This document shows, piece by piece, positions 35,205 through 44,995 of a stretch of 64,000 nt of DNA. Below the pieces are notes generated by a model. That model ran no database searches, was not told the origin of the DNA, and saw only the letters and a list, made by a program, of their open reading frames with translations. Numbering within the stretch: position 1 is the stretch's first letter; each line of letters opens with the position of its first letter. The stretch is taken from the NCBI RefSeq assembly GCF_000155675.2, contig NC_020911.1:4454501-4518500 (forward strand). Direction: 5' to 3'. Source of the stretch: Octadecabacter antarcticus 307. Its GTDB lineage: Bacteria; Pseudomonadota; Alphaproteobacteria; Rhodobacterales; Rhodobacteraceae. The position numbers and the translations under genes are program-made.

Positions 35205-38200
35205 ATGACCAAGTATGATGAAGCATGGGTTGCTGCCGAAACTGCAAAGCGCGACTTTATGGCCGAGAATGGCCTGTATTCGCACGACGATGAGAAGGCC
35301 AATTGCGGTGTAGGTCTCGTCGTGTCGATTGACGGAAAGTCGTCGCGCGCAGTGGTCGAAAATGGCATTGCGGCGCTCAAGGCGATCTGGCACCGCGGTG
35401 CTGTGGATGCCGATGGCAAGACAGGCGACGGCGCGGGTATCCACGTGCAGATCCCGATGGCGTTTTTCTATGATCAGGTTGAACGCACGGGGCATACGCC
35501 ACGCAAGGACGAAATGCTCGCGGTTGGGCAGATATTCTTGCCGCGTTCGAATTTCGGGGCGCAGGAAACCTGTCGTACCATTGTCGAATCCGAAGTTTTG
35601 CGCATGGGGTATTATATCTATGGCTGGCGTCATGTGCCGGTTGAGATCGCGTGCCTTGGTGAAAAGGCCAATGCGACACGCCCCGAGATTGAACAGATTT
35701 TGATTTCGAATTCCAAGGGTGTGGATGAGGAAACGTTCGAGCGTGAATTATATGTGATCCGTCGCCGGATCGAAAAAGCGGCGATCGCTGCGGGCGTGCG
35801 GGAACTATACCTCGCGTCGTTGTCGTGCCGATCCATCATCTACAAAGGCATGATGCTGGCCGAACAAGTGGCTGAGTTTTACCCCGACCTGATGGATGAG
35901 CGGTTCGAGAGCGCGTTTGCGATTTATCACCAGCGCTATTCAACCAACACATTCCCGCAGTGGTGGCTCGCGCAGCCGTTCCGCATGTTGGCCCACAACG
36001 GTGAGATCAACACGTTGAAGGGCAATTTGAACTGGATGAAGTCGCACGAGATTCGCATGGCGTCGAGTACGTTTGGTGACATGGCAGAAGATATTAAACC
36101 GATCGTCGCAAGCGGGTCGTCGGATTCCGCCGCGCTTGATGCGGTGTTTGAGATGTTGGTGCGTGCAGGTCGGTCTGCGCCGATGGCCAAGACGATGTTG
36201 GTGCCAGAAAGCTGGTCCAAACAGGCGACGGAACTGCCGCAGGCGTGGCGCGATATGTATTCGTATTGCAATTCGGTGATGGAACCTTGGGATGGCCCTG
36301 CGGCGCTTGCGATGACGGATGGTCGTTGGGTTTGTGCGGGCCTTGATCGTAACGGTCTGCGCCCGATGCGTTATGTCGTGACGGGGGATGGTCTGCTGAT
36401 TGCAGGATCTGAGGCCGGAATGGTGCCGATTGATGAGGCAAATGTCGTCGAAAAAGGCGCGCTTGGGCCGGGTCAGATGATCGGTGTGCACATGGGTCAG
36501 GGCGCGTTATTTCATGACGAGGAATTGAAGAATAAGATGTCGGCTGCCCTGCCGTTTGGCGATTGGGTCGCCAAGATCAACGAGTTGGATGATGATTTGG
36601 CTGCTGTGACCGAGGCGCCGATTTATTCCGGTAGTGAATTGCGCAAACGCCAGATTGCGGCTGGATATACGATTGAGGAGCTGGAAAGTATTCTGGCGCC
36701 AATGGCCGAGGACGGCAAAGAAGCATTGGCATCGATGGGGGATGACACTCCGTCCGCAGTCTTGTCCGAAAAGTACCGTCCGCTGAGCCACTTCTTTCGG
36801 CAAAACTTTAGCCAAGTCACCAACCCGCCAATCGACAGCTTACGCGAATTTCGCGTGATGAGCCTGAAGACGCGTTTCGGAAACTTGAAGAATGTGCTGG
36901 ATGAGGACAGCAGCCAGACGGAGATCCTTGTTCTGGATTCGCCGTTTGTGGGCAATGCCCAGTGGGATGTGTTGCAAACCTTGTTCAATGCATCCTGTGT
37001 CGAGATTGACTGTACGTTTGCCGGTGGTTCTGAAGCTGGCGATCTGAACAAGAACCTCGCGCGGATTCGCGCAGAGGCAGAGGACGCTGTGCGATCAGGT
37101 GCAGGGCATTTGACGCTGACGGATCAACATCAAGGTGAGGGCCGCGTGCCAATGCCGATGATCTTGGCGACATCGGCGGTTCATTCTTGGCTGACGCGCA
37201 AGGGATTGCGAACGTTTACATCGCTCAACGTGCGGTCGGCGGAATGTATCGACCCGCATTATTTTGCCGTGCTGATCGGTTGTGGCGCAACTGTGGTGAA
37301 CGCTTATCTGGCCGAGGATTCGCTGGATGACCGGATCGAACGTGGCCTGCTGGATTGCACCCTGACTGAGGCCATCATCCGCTATCGCACGGCGATCGAT
37401 CAGGGTCTTTTGAAGATCATGGCGAAGATGGGGATTTCGGTGATTTCGTCGTATCGTGGTGGTCTGAATTTTGAAGCGGTCGGGCTGTCGCGCGCTATGG
37501 TTGCCGAATATTTCCCCGGCATGCAGAGCCGGATTTCCGGCATTGGTGTGACGGGCATCCAACGCAAGGCTGAACAGGTCCACAAGGCCGGTTGGCTTGG
37601 TGGTATCGACGTGTTGCCGATTGGTGGTTTCTACAAGGCGCGGCGGTCCGGTGAAAAGCACGCATGGGAAGCAGGGACGATGCACCTGTTGCAGCAGGCC
37701 TGTAATCGCGCGTCGTATGAGTTGTGGAAGCAATATTCTACAGCGATGCAATCAAACCCCCCGATCCATTTGCGTGATTTGTTGGCTGTGAAGCCGATGG
37801 GCAAGAAGGTTCCGATTGACGAGGTTGAAAGCATCACGTCGATCCGCAAGCGGTTCGTGACACCGGGCATGTCGTTGGGCGCGTTGTCACCAGAGGCGCA
37901 TAAGACGTTGAACGTTGCGATGAACCGGATTGGCGCAAAGTCGGATTCGGGCGAAGGTGGCGAAGATCCGGCGCATTTTGTGCCCGAGGCGAATGGCGAT
38001 AACCCAAGCGCCAAAATCAAGCAGGTTGCGTCGGGACGGTTTGGCGTGACGGCAGAATATCTGAACCAGTGCGAGGAGCTTGAGATTAAGGTCGCGCAGG
38101 GTGCCAAGCCCGGTGAAGGCGGGCAGTTGCCCGGTATGAAAGTCACAGAGCTGATCGCGCGTTTGCGCCATTCCACGCCCGGTGTGACGCTGATTTCACC

Positions 38201-39743
38201 GCCGCCGCACCATGACATTTATTCAATCGAAGATTTGGCCCAGCTGATTTACGATCTTAAGCAGATCAACCCGCGCGCAAAGGTGACGGTCAAGCTGGTG
38301 GCGTCCAGCGGGGTCGGCACGATTGCGGCTGGTGTGGCCAAGGCCAAGGCCGATGTGATCCTGATTTCGGGGCACAATGGTGGCACCGGAGCGTCACCTG
38401 CGTCGTCGATCAAATACGCAGGTTTGCCATGGGAAATGGGTCTGACCGAGGCGCATCAGGTGTTGGCGATGAACAACCTGCGTGAACGCGTGACGTTGCG
38501 CACCGACGGTGGTTTGCGCACCGGGCGTGATATTGTCATGGCGGCGATGCTCGGGGCTGAGGAATATGGCGTTGGCACTGCTGCGCTGATTGCTATGGGC
38601 TGTATTATGGTGCGCCAATGCCAGTCTAACACCTGCCCCGTCGGTGTGTGTACGCAGGACGAAGCGTTGCGCGATAAGTTTACAGGCAATGCCGATAAGG
38701 TCGTGAACCTGATTACATTCTACGCCACTGAAGTGCGTGAAATCCTCGCTGAGATTGGCGCACGGTCGATGGACGAGATTATCGGGCGGGCGGATTTGTT
38801 GGCGCAGGTGTCGCGTGGGTCGGCGCATCTAGATGACCTCGATCTTAATCCGCTGTTGATCACGGTCGATGGCGCAAAAGAGATTGTGTATGACCGTAAC
38901 AAGCCGCGCAATCCGGTGCCTGACACGTTGGACGCGCAGATCGTCAAGGATGCAGCGCGTTTCCTCAATGACGGCGAAAAGATGCAGCTGGAATACGCAG
39001 TGCAGAACACGTTGCGATCCATCGGCACGCGCACGAGCAGCCACATTGTGCAGAACTTCGGGATGCGCAATTCGCTGCAGCCGGACCATTTGACGGTGAA
39101 GCTAAAGGGGTCGGCGGGGCAGTCTTTGGGGGCTTTTGCAGCGCCTGGATTGAAGTTGGAGGTGTCGGGTGATGCCAATGATTACGTCGGCAAGGGTCTG
39201 TCGGGAGGCATTATTGTTGTGCGTCCACCGATGAATTCACCACTGATTGCGAGTGAGAATACGATCATCGGCAACACGGTTCTGTACGGTGCGACGGACG
39301 GGTATCTGTTTGCCGCCGGTCGGGCTGGTGAACGGTTCGCTGTTCGGAATTCCGGTGCGAAGGTGGTGGTTGAAGGCTGTGGATCAAACGGGTGTGAATA
39401 CACCACGGGCGGTGTTGCGGTGATCCTTGGGCCGATTGGCGCGAACTTTGGTGCGGGTATGACAGGCGGGATGGCGTATTTATACGACCCCGAACGCTTG
39501 ACCACACCGTTGATCAATATGGAAACGCTGGTGACGTGTGGCGTGACTGTGGATCACTGGGAACATCAGCTAAAAGGTCTGGTTGAGCGCCACCTTGCTG
39601 AGACGGATAGCCGTAAGGCCGCTGATATCTTGCAGCATTGGGAACTTGAGCGCGCACATTTCGTGCAGGTTTGCCCCAAAGAAATGTTGGTGCATCTGGT
39701 GGCGCCACTGACCCATGAACCGGTCGCAATGCCGGCTGAATAA
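35205..39743 (+). CDS. gltB: glutamate synthase (NADPH) large subunit
   Basis: 1512 residues. It makes two glutamates from glutamine and 2-oxoglutarate with GltD. A short propeptide precedes the nucleophile Cys34 (ANCGVGLVV) of the class II glutaminase domain. The central and FMN-binding synthase domains follow, with SDSGEGGEDP, GAKPGEGGQLPG and VKLVASSGVGTIAAGVAKAK. The 3Fe-4S ligands are in CIMVRQCQSNTCPVGVC. The C-terminal beta-helix domain includes GLSGGIIVVRPP. GGAGAA lies 7 bases before ATG 35205. Confidence 0.96.
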   Translation: MTKYDEAWVAAETAKRDFMAENGLYSHDDEKANCGVGLVVSIDGKSSRAVVENGIAALKAIWHRGAVDADGKTGDGAGIHVQIPMAFFYDQVERTGHTPRKDEMLAVGQIFLPRSNFGAQETCRTIVESEVLRMGYYIYGWRHVPVEIACLGEKANATRPEIEQILISNSKGVDEETFERELYVIRRRIEKAAIAAGVRELYLASLSCRSIIYKGMMLAEQVAEFYPDLMDERFESAFAIYHQRYSTNTFPQWWLAQPFRMLAHNGEINTLKGNLNWMKSHEIRMASSTFGDMAEDIKPIVASGSSDSAALDAVFEMLVRAGRSAPMAKTMLVPESWSKQATELPQAWRDMYSYCNSVMEPWDGPAALAMTDGRWVCAGLDRNGLRPMRYVVTGDGLLIAGSEAGMVPIDEANVVEKGALGPGQMIGVHMGQGALFHDEELKNKMSAALPFGDWVAKINELDDDLAAVTEAPIYSGSELRKRQIAAGYTIEELESILAPMAEDGKEALASMGDDTPSAVLSEKYRPLSHFFRQNFSQVTNPPIDSLREFRVMSLKTRFGNLKNVLDEDSSQTEILVLDSPFVGNAQWDVLQTLFNASCVEIDCTFAGGSEAGDLNKNLARIRAEAEDAVRSGAGHLTLTDQHQGEGRVPMPMILATSAVHSWLTRKGLRTFTSLNVRSAECIDPHYFAVLIGCGATVVNAYLAEDSLDDRIERGLLDCTLTEAIIRYRTAIDQGLLKIMAKMGISVISSYRGGLNFEAVGLSRAMVAEYFPGMQSRISGIGVTGIQRKAEQVHKAGWLGGIDVLPIGGFYKARRSGEKHAWEAGTMHLLQQACNRASYELWKQYSTAMQSNPPIHLRDLLAVKPMGKKVPIDEVESITSIRKRFVTPGMSLGALSPEAHKTLNVAMNRIGAKSDSGEGGEDPAHFVPEANGDNPSAKIKQVASGRFGVTAEYLNQCEELEIKVAQGAKPGEGGQLPGMKVTELIARLRHSTPGVTLISPPPHHDIYSIEDLAQLIYDLKQINPRAKVTVKLVASSGVGTIAAGVAKAKADVILISGHNGGTGASPASSIKYAGLPWEMGLTEAHQVLAMNNLRERVTLRTDGGLRTGRDIVMAAMLGAEEYGVGTAALIAMGCIMVRQCQSNTCPVGVCTQDEALRDKFTGNADKVVNLITFYATEVREILAEIGARSMDEIIGRADLLAQVSRGSAHLDDLDLNPLLITVDGAKEIVYDRNKPRNPVPDTLDAQIVKDAARFLNDGEKMQLEYAVQNTLRSIGTRTSSHIVQNFGMRNSLQPDHLTVKLKGSAGQSLGAFAAPGLKLEVSGDANDYVGKGLSGGIIVVRPPMNSPLIASENTIIGNTVLYGATDGYLFAAGRAGERFAVRNSGAKVVVEGCGSNGCEYTTGGVAVILGPIGANFGAGMTGGMAYLYDPERLTTPLINMETLVTCGVTVDHWEHQLKGLVERHLAETDSRKAADILQHWELERAHFVQVCPKEMLVHLVAPLTHEPVAMPAE

Positions 39744-39880
39744 GCCAGACAAATAAAGCAATCGCCGCCACAGTTACGGCGGCGATTGTTGCATTGTTTC
39801 CAGAGATGATCGGACTGGCTGGTGCGGGCTGGGGATTTGCGCGGTTTGTGTTGAAAGGCCGAAAGGCAAAGGTGCTTTGA
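39740..39880 (+). CDS. possible small membrane protein after gltB, no standard start
   Basis: A 46-codon frame begins just before the gltB stop and reads IAATVTAAIVALFPEMIGLA and GWGFARFVLKGRKAKVL, a hydrophobic helix with a basic tail. It looks like real protein, yet no ATG/GTG exists before ATG 39806; only ATA 39740 or TTG 39794 could start it. A 10-bp hairpin (39760-39787) lies in its front part. It is either a degraded gene or translated from an unusual start coupled to gltB. Confidence 0.35.
   Translation: MSQTNKAIAATVTAAIVALFPEMIGLAGAGWGFARFVLKGRKAKVL
39760..39787 (+). terminator. hairpin after gltB, possible terminator
   Basis: AATCGCCGCC and GGCGGCGATT pair perfectly around an 8-base loop, followed by a weakly T-rich stretch. 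It could end the glt transcript, though it also lies within the small frame noted at 39740. Confidence 0.5.
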
Positions 39881-39910
39881 AGTGACATTTCTTATGCGGC
39901 GTAGGTTTGC

Positions 39911-40678
39911 ATGCTTGACCCGCGCCGTGGTGTTGCGATGAATGGCGCCATGGCTCGTAAGACACGCAAAATCGTTAAGGACCCCATCAGGTTCCGTGAT
40001 CGCCCACGATTGTTCGTGCGGCGGGTGATAAAATACATATTTCGAGGCATTCTGATTATGATCGCATTGGCAGTTTTGCTAACGGCGGTGTTCAGCGTCG
40101 TGAACCCACCGTCTACCCCCTACATGTTTTCTGAAAGTCGCCGTGTTGGTGGTGTGAACCAGAGATGGGTGGCGATGGAAGATATCGCGCCAGTGATGGC
40201 ACGATCCGTTGTCGCAGCAGAGGATGCGGATTTTTGCCTGCATTGGGGGCTTGATTTGACAGCGATTCAAGCGGCTTTGCAAGATGGCGCCAATCGTGGT
40301 GGATCGACGATATCCCAGCAGGTCGTGAAGAATGTGTACTTGTGGCAGGGACGGTCTTGGCTGCGCAAATCGCTTGAGGCATTGATGACACCGCTGGTCG
40401 AAGCGGTCTGGAGCAAAGAACGCATTCTTGAGGTTTACCTGAACGTGGCAGAATTTGATGATGGCGTGTTTGGGGTTGAGGCCGCAGCGACGCATTATTT
40501 CGGTGTGACGGCAGCCGAATTGTCGTCCGTGCAAGCTGCGCGTCTGGCTGCGATCCTGCCGAGCCCGAAAACGCGGTCCGCGTCCCAGCCCACGTCTTAT
40601 ATTCGCAGCCGCACCGCGAGCATCGTTGACGGGGCTGCAACAATTCGGGCGGATGGTCGCGCGGCGTGTTTTGAATAG
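39911..40678 (+). CDS. mtgA: monofunctional peptidoglycan transglycosylase
   Basis: Up to 255 residues; starts at ATG 39938 or 39950 are also possible and would give the usual ~240. It polymerises lipid II glycan strands at the inner membrane. One transmembrane helix near the N-terminus (ILIMIALAVLLTAVFSVV) is followed by the GT51 domain. The catalytic region AAEDADFCLHWGLDLTAIQ contains the first Glu, and GGSTISQQVVKN and EVYLNVAEFDDGVFGVEAAA are the other family motifs. Confidence 0.92.
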   Translation: MLDPRRGVAMNGAMARKTRKIVKDPIRFRDRPRLFVRRVIKYIFRGILIMIALAVLLTAVFSVVNPPSTPYMFSESRRVGGVNQRWVAMEDIAPVMARSVVAAEDADFCLHWGLDLTAIQAALQDGANRGGSTISQQVVKNVYLWQGRSWLRKSLEALMTPLVEAVWSKERILEVYLNVAEFDDGVFGVEAAATHYFGVTAAELSSVQAARLAAILPSPKTRSASQPTSYIRSRTASIVDGAATIRADGRAACFE

Positions 40679-40744
40679 CGTGTCGGGATTGTAACGGCAG
40701 GTCTGTTGGGGCATTGAAGGACTAATTGTTGTCTGGGGCCTTTT

Positions 40745-41410
40745 ATGAACCGTCTCTACCATTATCCGCTGTCACCTTTTTCGCGCAAAGTGCGCTTGTC
40801 GCTGGCCGAGAAGCGGATCGAGGTTGAGCTTGTTGAAGAACGTTTCTGGGAACAGGACGCAGATTTCCTGCGCCGCAACCCTGCTGGCAAGGTTCCCGTG
40901 CTGAAAATGGGCAATCGCATGATGGCCGAGAGCAGCGCGATTTGCGAATATCTGGAAGAGACGCACCCGAGCCCGTCGTTGCTGCCAAGCGATGCAGATG
41001 GTCGATATGAGGTGCGCCGTCTGGTGGCGTGGTTCGACGATAAGTTCAATTCCGAAGTGACGAACAAGCTGATGGGCGAACGCGTGTTCCGCAAGATTAT
41101 GGGTACAGGATATCCCGATAGCGCGAATGTGAAGGCGGGAAGCAAGGCGATTAAATATCACCTTGATTATATGCACTGGCTGTTGGACCAGCGGCGCTGG
41201 TTGGCGGGCAATGAGTTGAGCCTAGCTGATTTTGCCGCTGCTGCGCATCTGTCGTGTCTGGATTATGTGTCGGATGTAGACTGGAACCGCAGTGAGATCG
41301 TCAAAGATTGGTATGCGAAAATCAAGTCACGACCTGCATTCCGGTCGATTTTGGCAGATCAGATTTCTGGGTTTCCGCAGCCAAATCATTATAATGATCT
41401 GGATTTTTAG
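40745..41410 (+). CDS. glutathione S-transferase family protein
   Basis: 221 residues. A thioredoxin-like N-terminal domain (LYHYPLSPFSRKVRLSLAEK, then NPAGKVPVL and ESSAICEYLEE for glutathione binding) is followed by an alpha-helical C-terminal domain with LAGNELSLADFAAAAHLSCL. The SPFSRK segment places Ser/Tyr-type chemistry at the start of helix 1. The cytosolic substrate is unknown. It is followed by a hairpin-rich repeat that may terminate it. Confidence 0.88.
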   Translation: MNRLYHYPLSPFSRKVRLSLAEKRIEVELVEERFWEQDADFLRRNPAGKVPVLKMGNRMMAESSAICEYLEETHPSPSLLPSDADGRYEVRRLVAWFDDKFNSEVTNKLMGERVFRKIMGTGYPDSANVKAGSKAIKYHLDYMHWLLDQRRWLAGNELSLADFAAAAHLSCLDYVSDVDWNRSEIVKDWYAKIKSRPAFRSILADQISGFPQPNHYNDLDF

Positions 41411-41420
41411 GTCTTTTCGA

Positions 41421-41502
41421 ACAGGCTTTGCCTGTCCGATCAAGGGGGGGCCAGCCCCCCGTCCTACGGACTCCCCCCGAGGTATTTTTGAACCAAAGAA
41501 GC
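41421..41502 (+). repeat. hairpin-rich intergenic repeat with GGTATTTTTGAACCAAAGAA, copy 2
   Basis: Three hairpins in a row: ACAGGC-TTT-GCCTGT, a G7/C6 block (GGGGGGGCCAGCCCCCC) and GTCC-TAC-GGAC. Then CCCCCCGAGG and GGTATTTTTGAACCAAAGAA follow, ending 9 bases before the queG start. This arrangement recurs in Rhodobacteraceae intergenic DNA as far as I recall. The hairpin and T-run resemble a terminator for the upstream gene. Confidence 0.6.
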
Positions 41503-41511
41503 TGAGGTTTC

Positions 41512-42549
41512 ATGGTTGCTGACATGAAAGACAAATTGCGCGCTAAGGCGTTGGAGGAAGGTTTTGCGGGGTTTGGCGTGTGCCGACCCGATGCTGTGCC
41601 TGAATTGCCGGAGCGATTGCAGCGGTTTGTGGATGAAGGCCACCACGGCCAGATGGCGTGGATGGCGGAGCGGATGGCGTGGCGCAGTGATCCATCTGCA
41701 TTGTGGCCAGAGGCGCGGTCAGTTGTGATGTTGGCGGAACCTTATACGCCCCAGCATGATCCCTTGGCGGTTTTAGAGCAGAAGGACCGCGCGGCAATCA
41801 GCGTTTATGCGCAGAACCGTGATTATCATGATGTAGTGAAGAAGCGACTGAAGCGCGTGGGGCGTTGGTTGGTCGATGAAGCGGGCTGTGAGATTAAGGT
41901 GTTTGTCGATACCGCACCCGTAATGGAAAAACCGCTTGCGGCGGCGGCCGGGCTGGGATGGCAGGGTAAGCATACGAATTTATTGAGCCGCGAATTGGGG
42001 AACTGGTTTTTCCTTGGGGCGATTTTTACCACTTTGGACTTGGAGCCTGACACGGCAGAGGTTGAGAAGTGCGGGTCCTGCACGGCGTGTTTGGACATCT
42101 GCCCGACGAATGCGTTTCCGGCGCCATTTCAGCTCGATGCGCGGCGGTGTATTTCGTATTTGACGATTGAACATAAGGGGCCAGTGCCAGAAGATTTGCG
42201 CGCGCTGATGGGCAACCGGATTTATGGCTGTGATGATTGTTTGGCGGTGTGCCCGTGGAACAAGTTTGCGGTTGAGGCGCGTGAAATCCGGTATGCGGCG
42301 CGGCCTGAATTGGTCGCGCCGCCATTGCGCGAACTGGTCGCTTTGGACGACGGTGCATTTCGGGCGATGTTTTCGGGCAGTCCAGTGAAGCGGATCGGGC
42401 GCAACAGGTTTGTGCGCAATGTTCTGTATGCAATTGGAAATTCAGGCGATCCAGCGTTGAAGGATGCGGCAGCCGCACTGATTGGAGATCCTGCCGAAGA
42501 GGTTGCAGATGCAGCGCGTTGGGCTGTGGAATGCCTTGATAAGGGGTGA
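41512..42549 (+). CDS. queG: epoxyqueuosine reductase
   Basis: 345 residues. A cobalamin- and iron-sulfur-dependent enzyme that makes the last step to queuosine in tRNA. The catalytic part includes [20 protein letters not shown], where the Asp is catalytic in this family. Two 4Fe-4S clusters are bound by [16 protein letters not shown] and [16 protein letters not shown]-like C-terminus ([20 protein letters not shown]) ends the protein. GAGG lies 5 bases before ATG 41512; ATG 41524 is an alternative. Confidence 0.94.
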   Translation: MVADMKDKLRAKALEEGFAGFGVCRPDAVPELPERLQRFVDEGHHGQMAWMAERMAWRSDPSALWPEARSVVMLAEPYTPQHDPLAVLEQKDRAAISVYAQNRDYHDVVKKRLKRVGRWLVDEAGCEIKVFVDTAPVMEKPLAAAAGLGWQGKHTNLLSRELGNWFFLGAIFTTLDLEPDTAEVEKCGSCTACLDICPTNAFPAPFQLDARRCISYLTIEHKGPVPEDLRALMGNRIYGCDDCLAVCPWNKFAVEAREIRYAARPELVAPPLRELVALDDGAFRAMFSGSPVKRIGRNRFVRNVLYAIGNSGDPALKDAAAALIGDPAEEVADAARWAVECLDKG

Positions 42550-42604
42550 TCGGCTGGTCTGCTGAGCGGGCCGCGCTACATTTCCCAAAAGAACAAAGGA
42601 TTTG

Positions 42605-43774
42605 ATGATGCGTACCGCAGCCCTAGTCGCCGCCTTTTTGACACCGATGATTGCTGCAGCACAGGTTGAGCAGGGAGCGGCCAACGCCGATTTCGCACCC
42701 GCGTTCGAGGGGCAGACCCGTGCGCCTGCATTGCCACAGACGGCGGTCGAAATTGAACAGCTTGTGTCAGGATTGCGTGCGCCGTGGGGAATTGCACAAT
42801 TGCCGGGGGACGGTTTTTTAGTGACGGAGCGCGAAGGGCGGATGCGGCTAATTTCAGATGGTGCGATGTCAGAGCCGATTGGCGGGCTTCCAGAGGTTGC
42901 GGCAATTGATCAGGGCGGGTTGCTGGACGTTGCAGTGCGGACCGATTTCGCCGACACGCGGCAAGTTTGGTGGACCTATGCCGCTGAGATGGACGGGGGA
43001 TATATTACGGCCGCTGCGACAGGCGTGCTCGACGAAGAGAGCACTGAAATGACAGATGTTCGTGTCATTTTTGAGCAAAACCCGCCGTCGCAGACGCCCA
43101 AGCATTATGGCAGTCGCATTGTGTTTGGTCCGGATGGAATGGCCTATATCACCACGGGCGAACACAGCAGTCAGGCGGACCGCGTGCTTGCGCAAGATAT
43201 CACCACGACCTACGGCAAGGTCATTCGGATATCGCCTGAGGGCGACGTGCCGGACGACAATCCGTTTGTTGGGACCGAGGGGGTGGACACAATTTGGTCT
43301 TATGGGCACCGCAACATTCAAGGGGCTGATTTTGCCGCTGACGGGACGTTGTGGACGATGGAGCACGGGCCGCGCGGCGGGGATGAGTTGAACGCGCCGC
43401 AGGCCGGTGCAAACTACGGCTGGCCGATTATTTCCTATGGGATCAATTATGACGGCACCGGTGTCGGATCCGGTGAGGCGGTGCGTGCCGGAATGGAGCA
43501 GCCGGTTTATTATTGGGATCCGGTAATCGCGCCCGGTGGGATCGATTTTTACGAAGGCACGCTGTTTGACTGGGGTGGTGATCTGCTGATCGCCGGTTTG
43601 AACCCCGGCGCGTTGGTGCGATTGTCGATGGAAGACGGGCGCGTCACGGGTGAGGAACGGTTGCTGACAGATGTAGGTCGGATTCGCGACGTCGAGGTGT
43701 TGCGCGATGGGTCGGTTCTGGTGCTGATCGACGCGCCGAACGGCGGAATTTTGCGCATGACACCAGCGCAGTAG
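42605..43774 (+). CDS. periplasmic PQQ-dependent sugar dehydrogenase (YliI/Asd type)
   Basis: About 389 residues with a signal peptide (MMRTAALVAAFLTPMIAAAQ). The beta-propeller of soluble glucose/aldose dehydrogenases is indicated by LVSGLRAPWGIAQLPGDGFL, YGSRIVFGPDGMAYITTGE, WSYGHRNIQGADF and TMEHGPRGGDELN, the residues that bind PQQ and calcium. It oxidises sugars in the periplasm and passes electrons to the respiratory chain. AAAGGA precedes the ATG; 42608 is an equal choice. Confidence 0.9.
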   Translation: MMRTAALVAAFLTPMIAAAQVEQGAANADFAPAFEGQTRAPALPQTAVEIEQLVSGLRAPWGIAQLPGDGFLVTEREGRMRLISDGAMSEPIGGLPEVAAIDQGGLLDVAVRTDFADTRQVWWTYAAEMDGGYITAAATGVLDEESTEMTDVRVIFEQNPPSQTPKHYGSRIVFGPDGMAYITTGEHSSQADRVLAQDITTTYGKVIRISPEGDVPDDNPFVGTEGVDTIWSYGHRNIQGADFAADGTLWTMEHGPRGGDELNAPQAGANYGWPIISYGINYDGTGVGSGEAVRAGMEQPVYYWDPVIAPGGIDFYEGTLFDWGGDLLIAGLNPGALVRLSMEDGRVTGEERLLTDVGRIRDVEVLRDGSVLVLIDAPNGGILRMTPAQ

Positions 43775-43812
43775 TGCTGGTCATGGTCGCTGCTGCGGCG
43801 TAGGCACGGGGC

Positions 43813-44742
43813 ATGACCACATCAATTCAGAGCAATGTGACGCGGGGCATCTTTCTGATGATGTCGGCCATAACTGTGTTCACTGTCATGTCCGCATTCA
43901 TCAAGGCGGCGGACCGCGTGCCGGCAGGCGAGGCGATGTTTTTTCGATCCATTATGGCGATGCCAATCATTTTGATCTGGTTGGTAACGCACGGTGGGAT
44001 CAGGGCAGGGATTCGCACGAAATCGGTGCGCAATCATGCCGTGCGGGGGATTGTTGGGTCTTGCGCGATGGGGTTGGGTTTCGCGGGTTTGAAGTATCTG
44101 CCGTTGCCCGAAGTGACCGCGATCCGCTTTGTGTCGCCCATTTTGATGGTTGTTTTGGCGGCGTTTATTTTGGGAGAAAGGTTTCGCTTTGTGCGCATCG
44201 CGGCAGTCATGCTGGGTTTTATTGGGGTCGTAATTATTGTGGCACCACGGATGAGCGTTGGATTGGGATCAAACGAGGCGTTGGGCGTTGGATTGACGTT
44301 GGGATCAGCGTGTCTGGCGGCGTTGGCGCAGGTATTTGTAAAAGGCATGTCAGGGCGTGAAAGCACGACGGCGATTGTGTTCTGGTTTTCGGCGACAGCG
44401 ACGGTCTTGTCGCTGCTGACGCTGCCGTTTGGCTGGGTCTGGCCGAATGGATATGAATTGGCGTTGCTGGTCGGGGCCGGGGTCATTGGTGGGCTTGGAC
44501 AGATTTTGCTGACGGCAAGCTATCGGTTTGCCGAGGCAGGCGTTCTGGCGCCGTTCACCTATATTGCGATGTTGTGGTCGCTATTGATTGGCTATTTCTG
44601 GTTCGACGAAGTGCCAACTATGGCGATGTTGATTGGCGCGGCGTTTGTGATTTCTGCGGGCGTCATCATCGTATTGCGTGAACGCGCGCTTGGTGGTGAT
44701 GCGACGGCGCGGCGCAAGGTTAAAGCGAAAGGATTGGAGTAA
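43813..44742 (+). CDS. EamA/DMT-family membrane transporter
   Basis: 309 residues with ten membrane helices in two EamA repeats: VPAGEAMFFRSIMAMPIIL in the first and APFTYIAMLWSLLIGYFWFD with VISAGVIIVLRERAL in the second. It is an inner-membrane permease; the substrate is unknown. The C-terminus is basic. It sits between the PQQ dehydrogenase and a small ORF. Confidence 0.87.
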   Translation: MTTSIQSNVTRGIFLMMSAITVFTVMSAFIKAADRVPAGEAMFFRSIMAMPIILIWLVTHGGIRAGIRTKSVRNHAVRGIVGSCAMGLGFAGLKYLPLPEVTAIRFVSPILMVVLAAFILGERFRFVRIAAVMLGFIGVVIIVAPRMSVGLGSNEALGVGLTLGSACLAALAQVFVKGMSGRESTTAIVFWFSATATVLSLLTLPFGWVWPNGYELALLVGAGVIGGLGQILLTASYRFAEAGVLAPFTYIAMLWSLLIGYFWFDEVPTMAMLIGAAFVISAGVIIVLRERALGGDATARRKVKAKGLE

Positions 44743-44802
44743 GGTTGGGGTGCATTTTCGCCCAAAGTATGGTATGGTCGCCGCGATAGAGGAGGAACTG
44801 CT

Positions 44803-44988
44803 ATGACCCGTCATATCACTGACCAATCCCACGCGCGACACACCAGCAAACGTGCGGCTATGTTCTTTAAACTCCACCGACGCCAGCTGTTTCAAGCAGC
44901 GCGGCGTCGGACGTTCGGGGAAACGCGGACGTCCGGAAACGGGCGTCTTGTTCAATATCTGATGATTGAACGCGGGCGCGTCGTTTAG
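44803..44988 (+). CDS. small arginine-rich protein, unknown
   Basis: 61 codons from ATG 44803, preceded by GAGGAGG 7 bases upstream, a near-perfect ribosome-binding site. The product is very basic (KLHRRQLFQAARRRTFGE) and has no family I recognise. It stops 7 bases before the convergent ilvE gene. The strong ribosome-binding site is the main evidence that it is translated. Confidence 0.5.
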   Translation: MTRHITDQSHARHTSKRAAMFFKLHRRQLFQAARRRTFGETRTSGNGRLVQYLMIERGRVV

Positions 44989-44995
44989 CGTTCGA

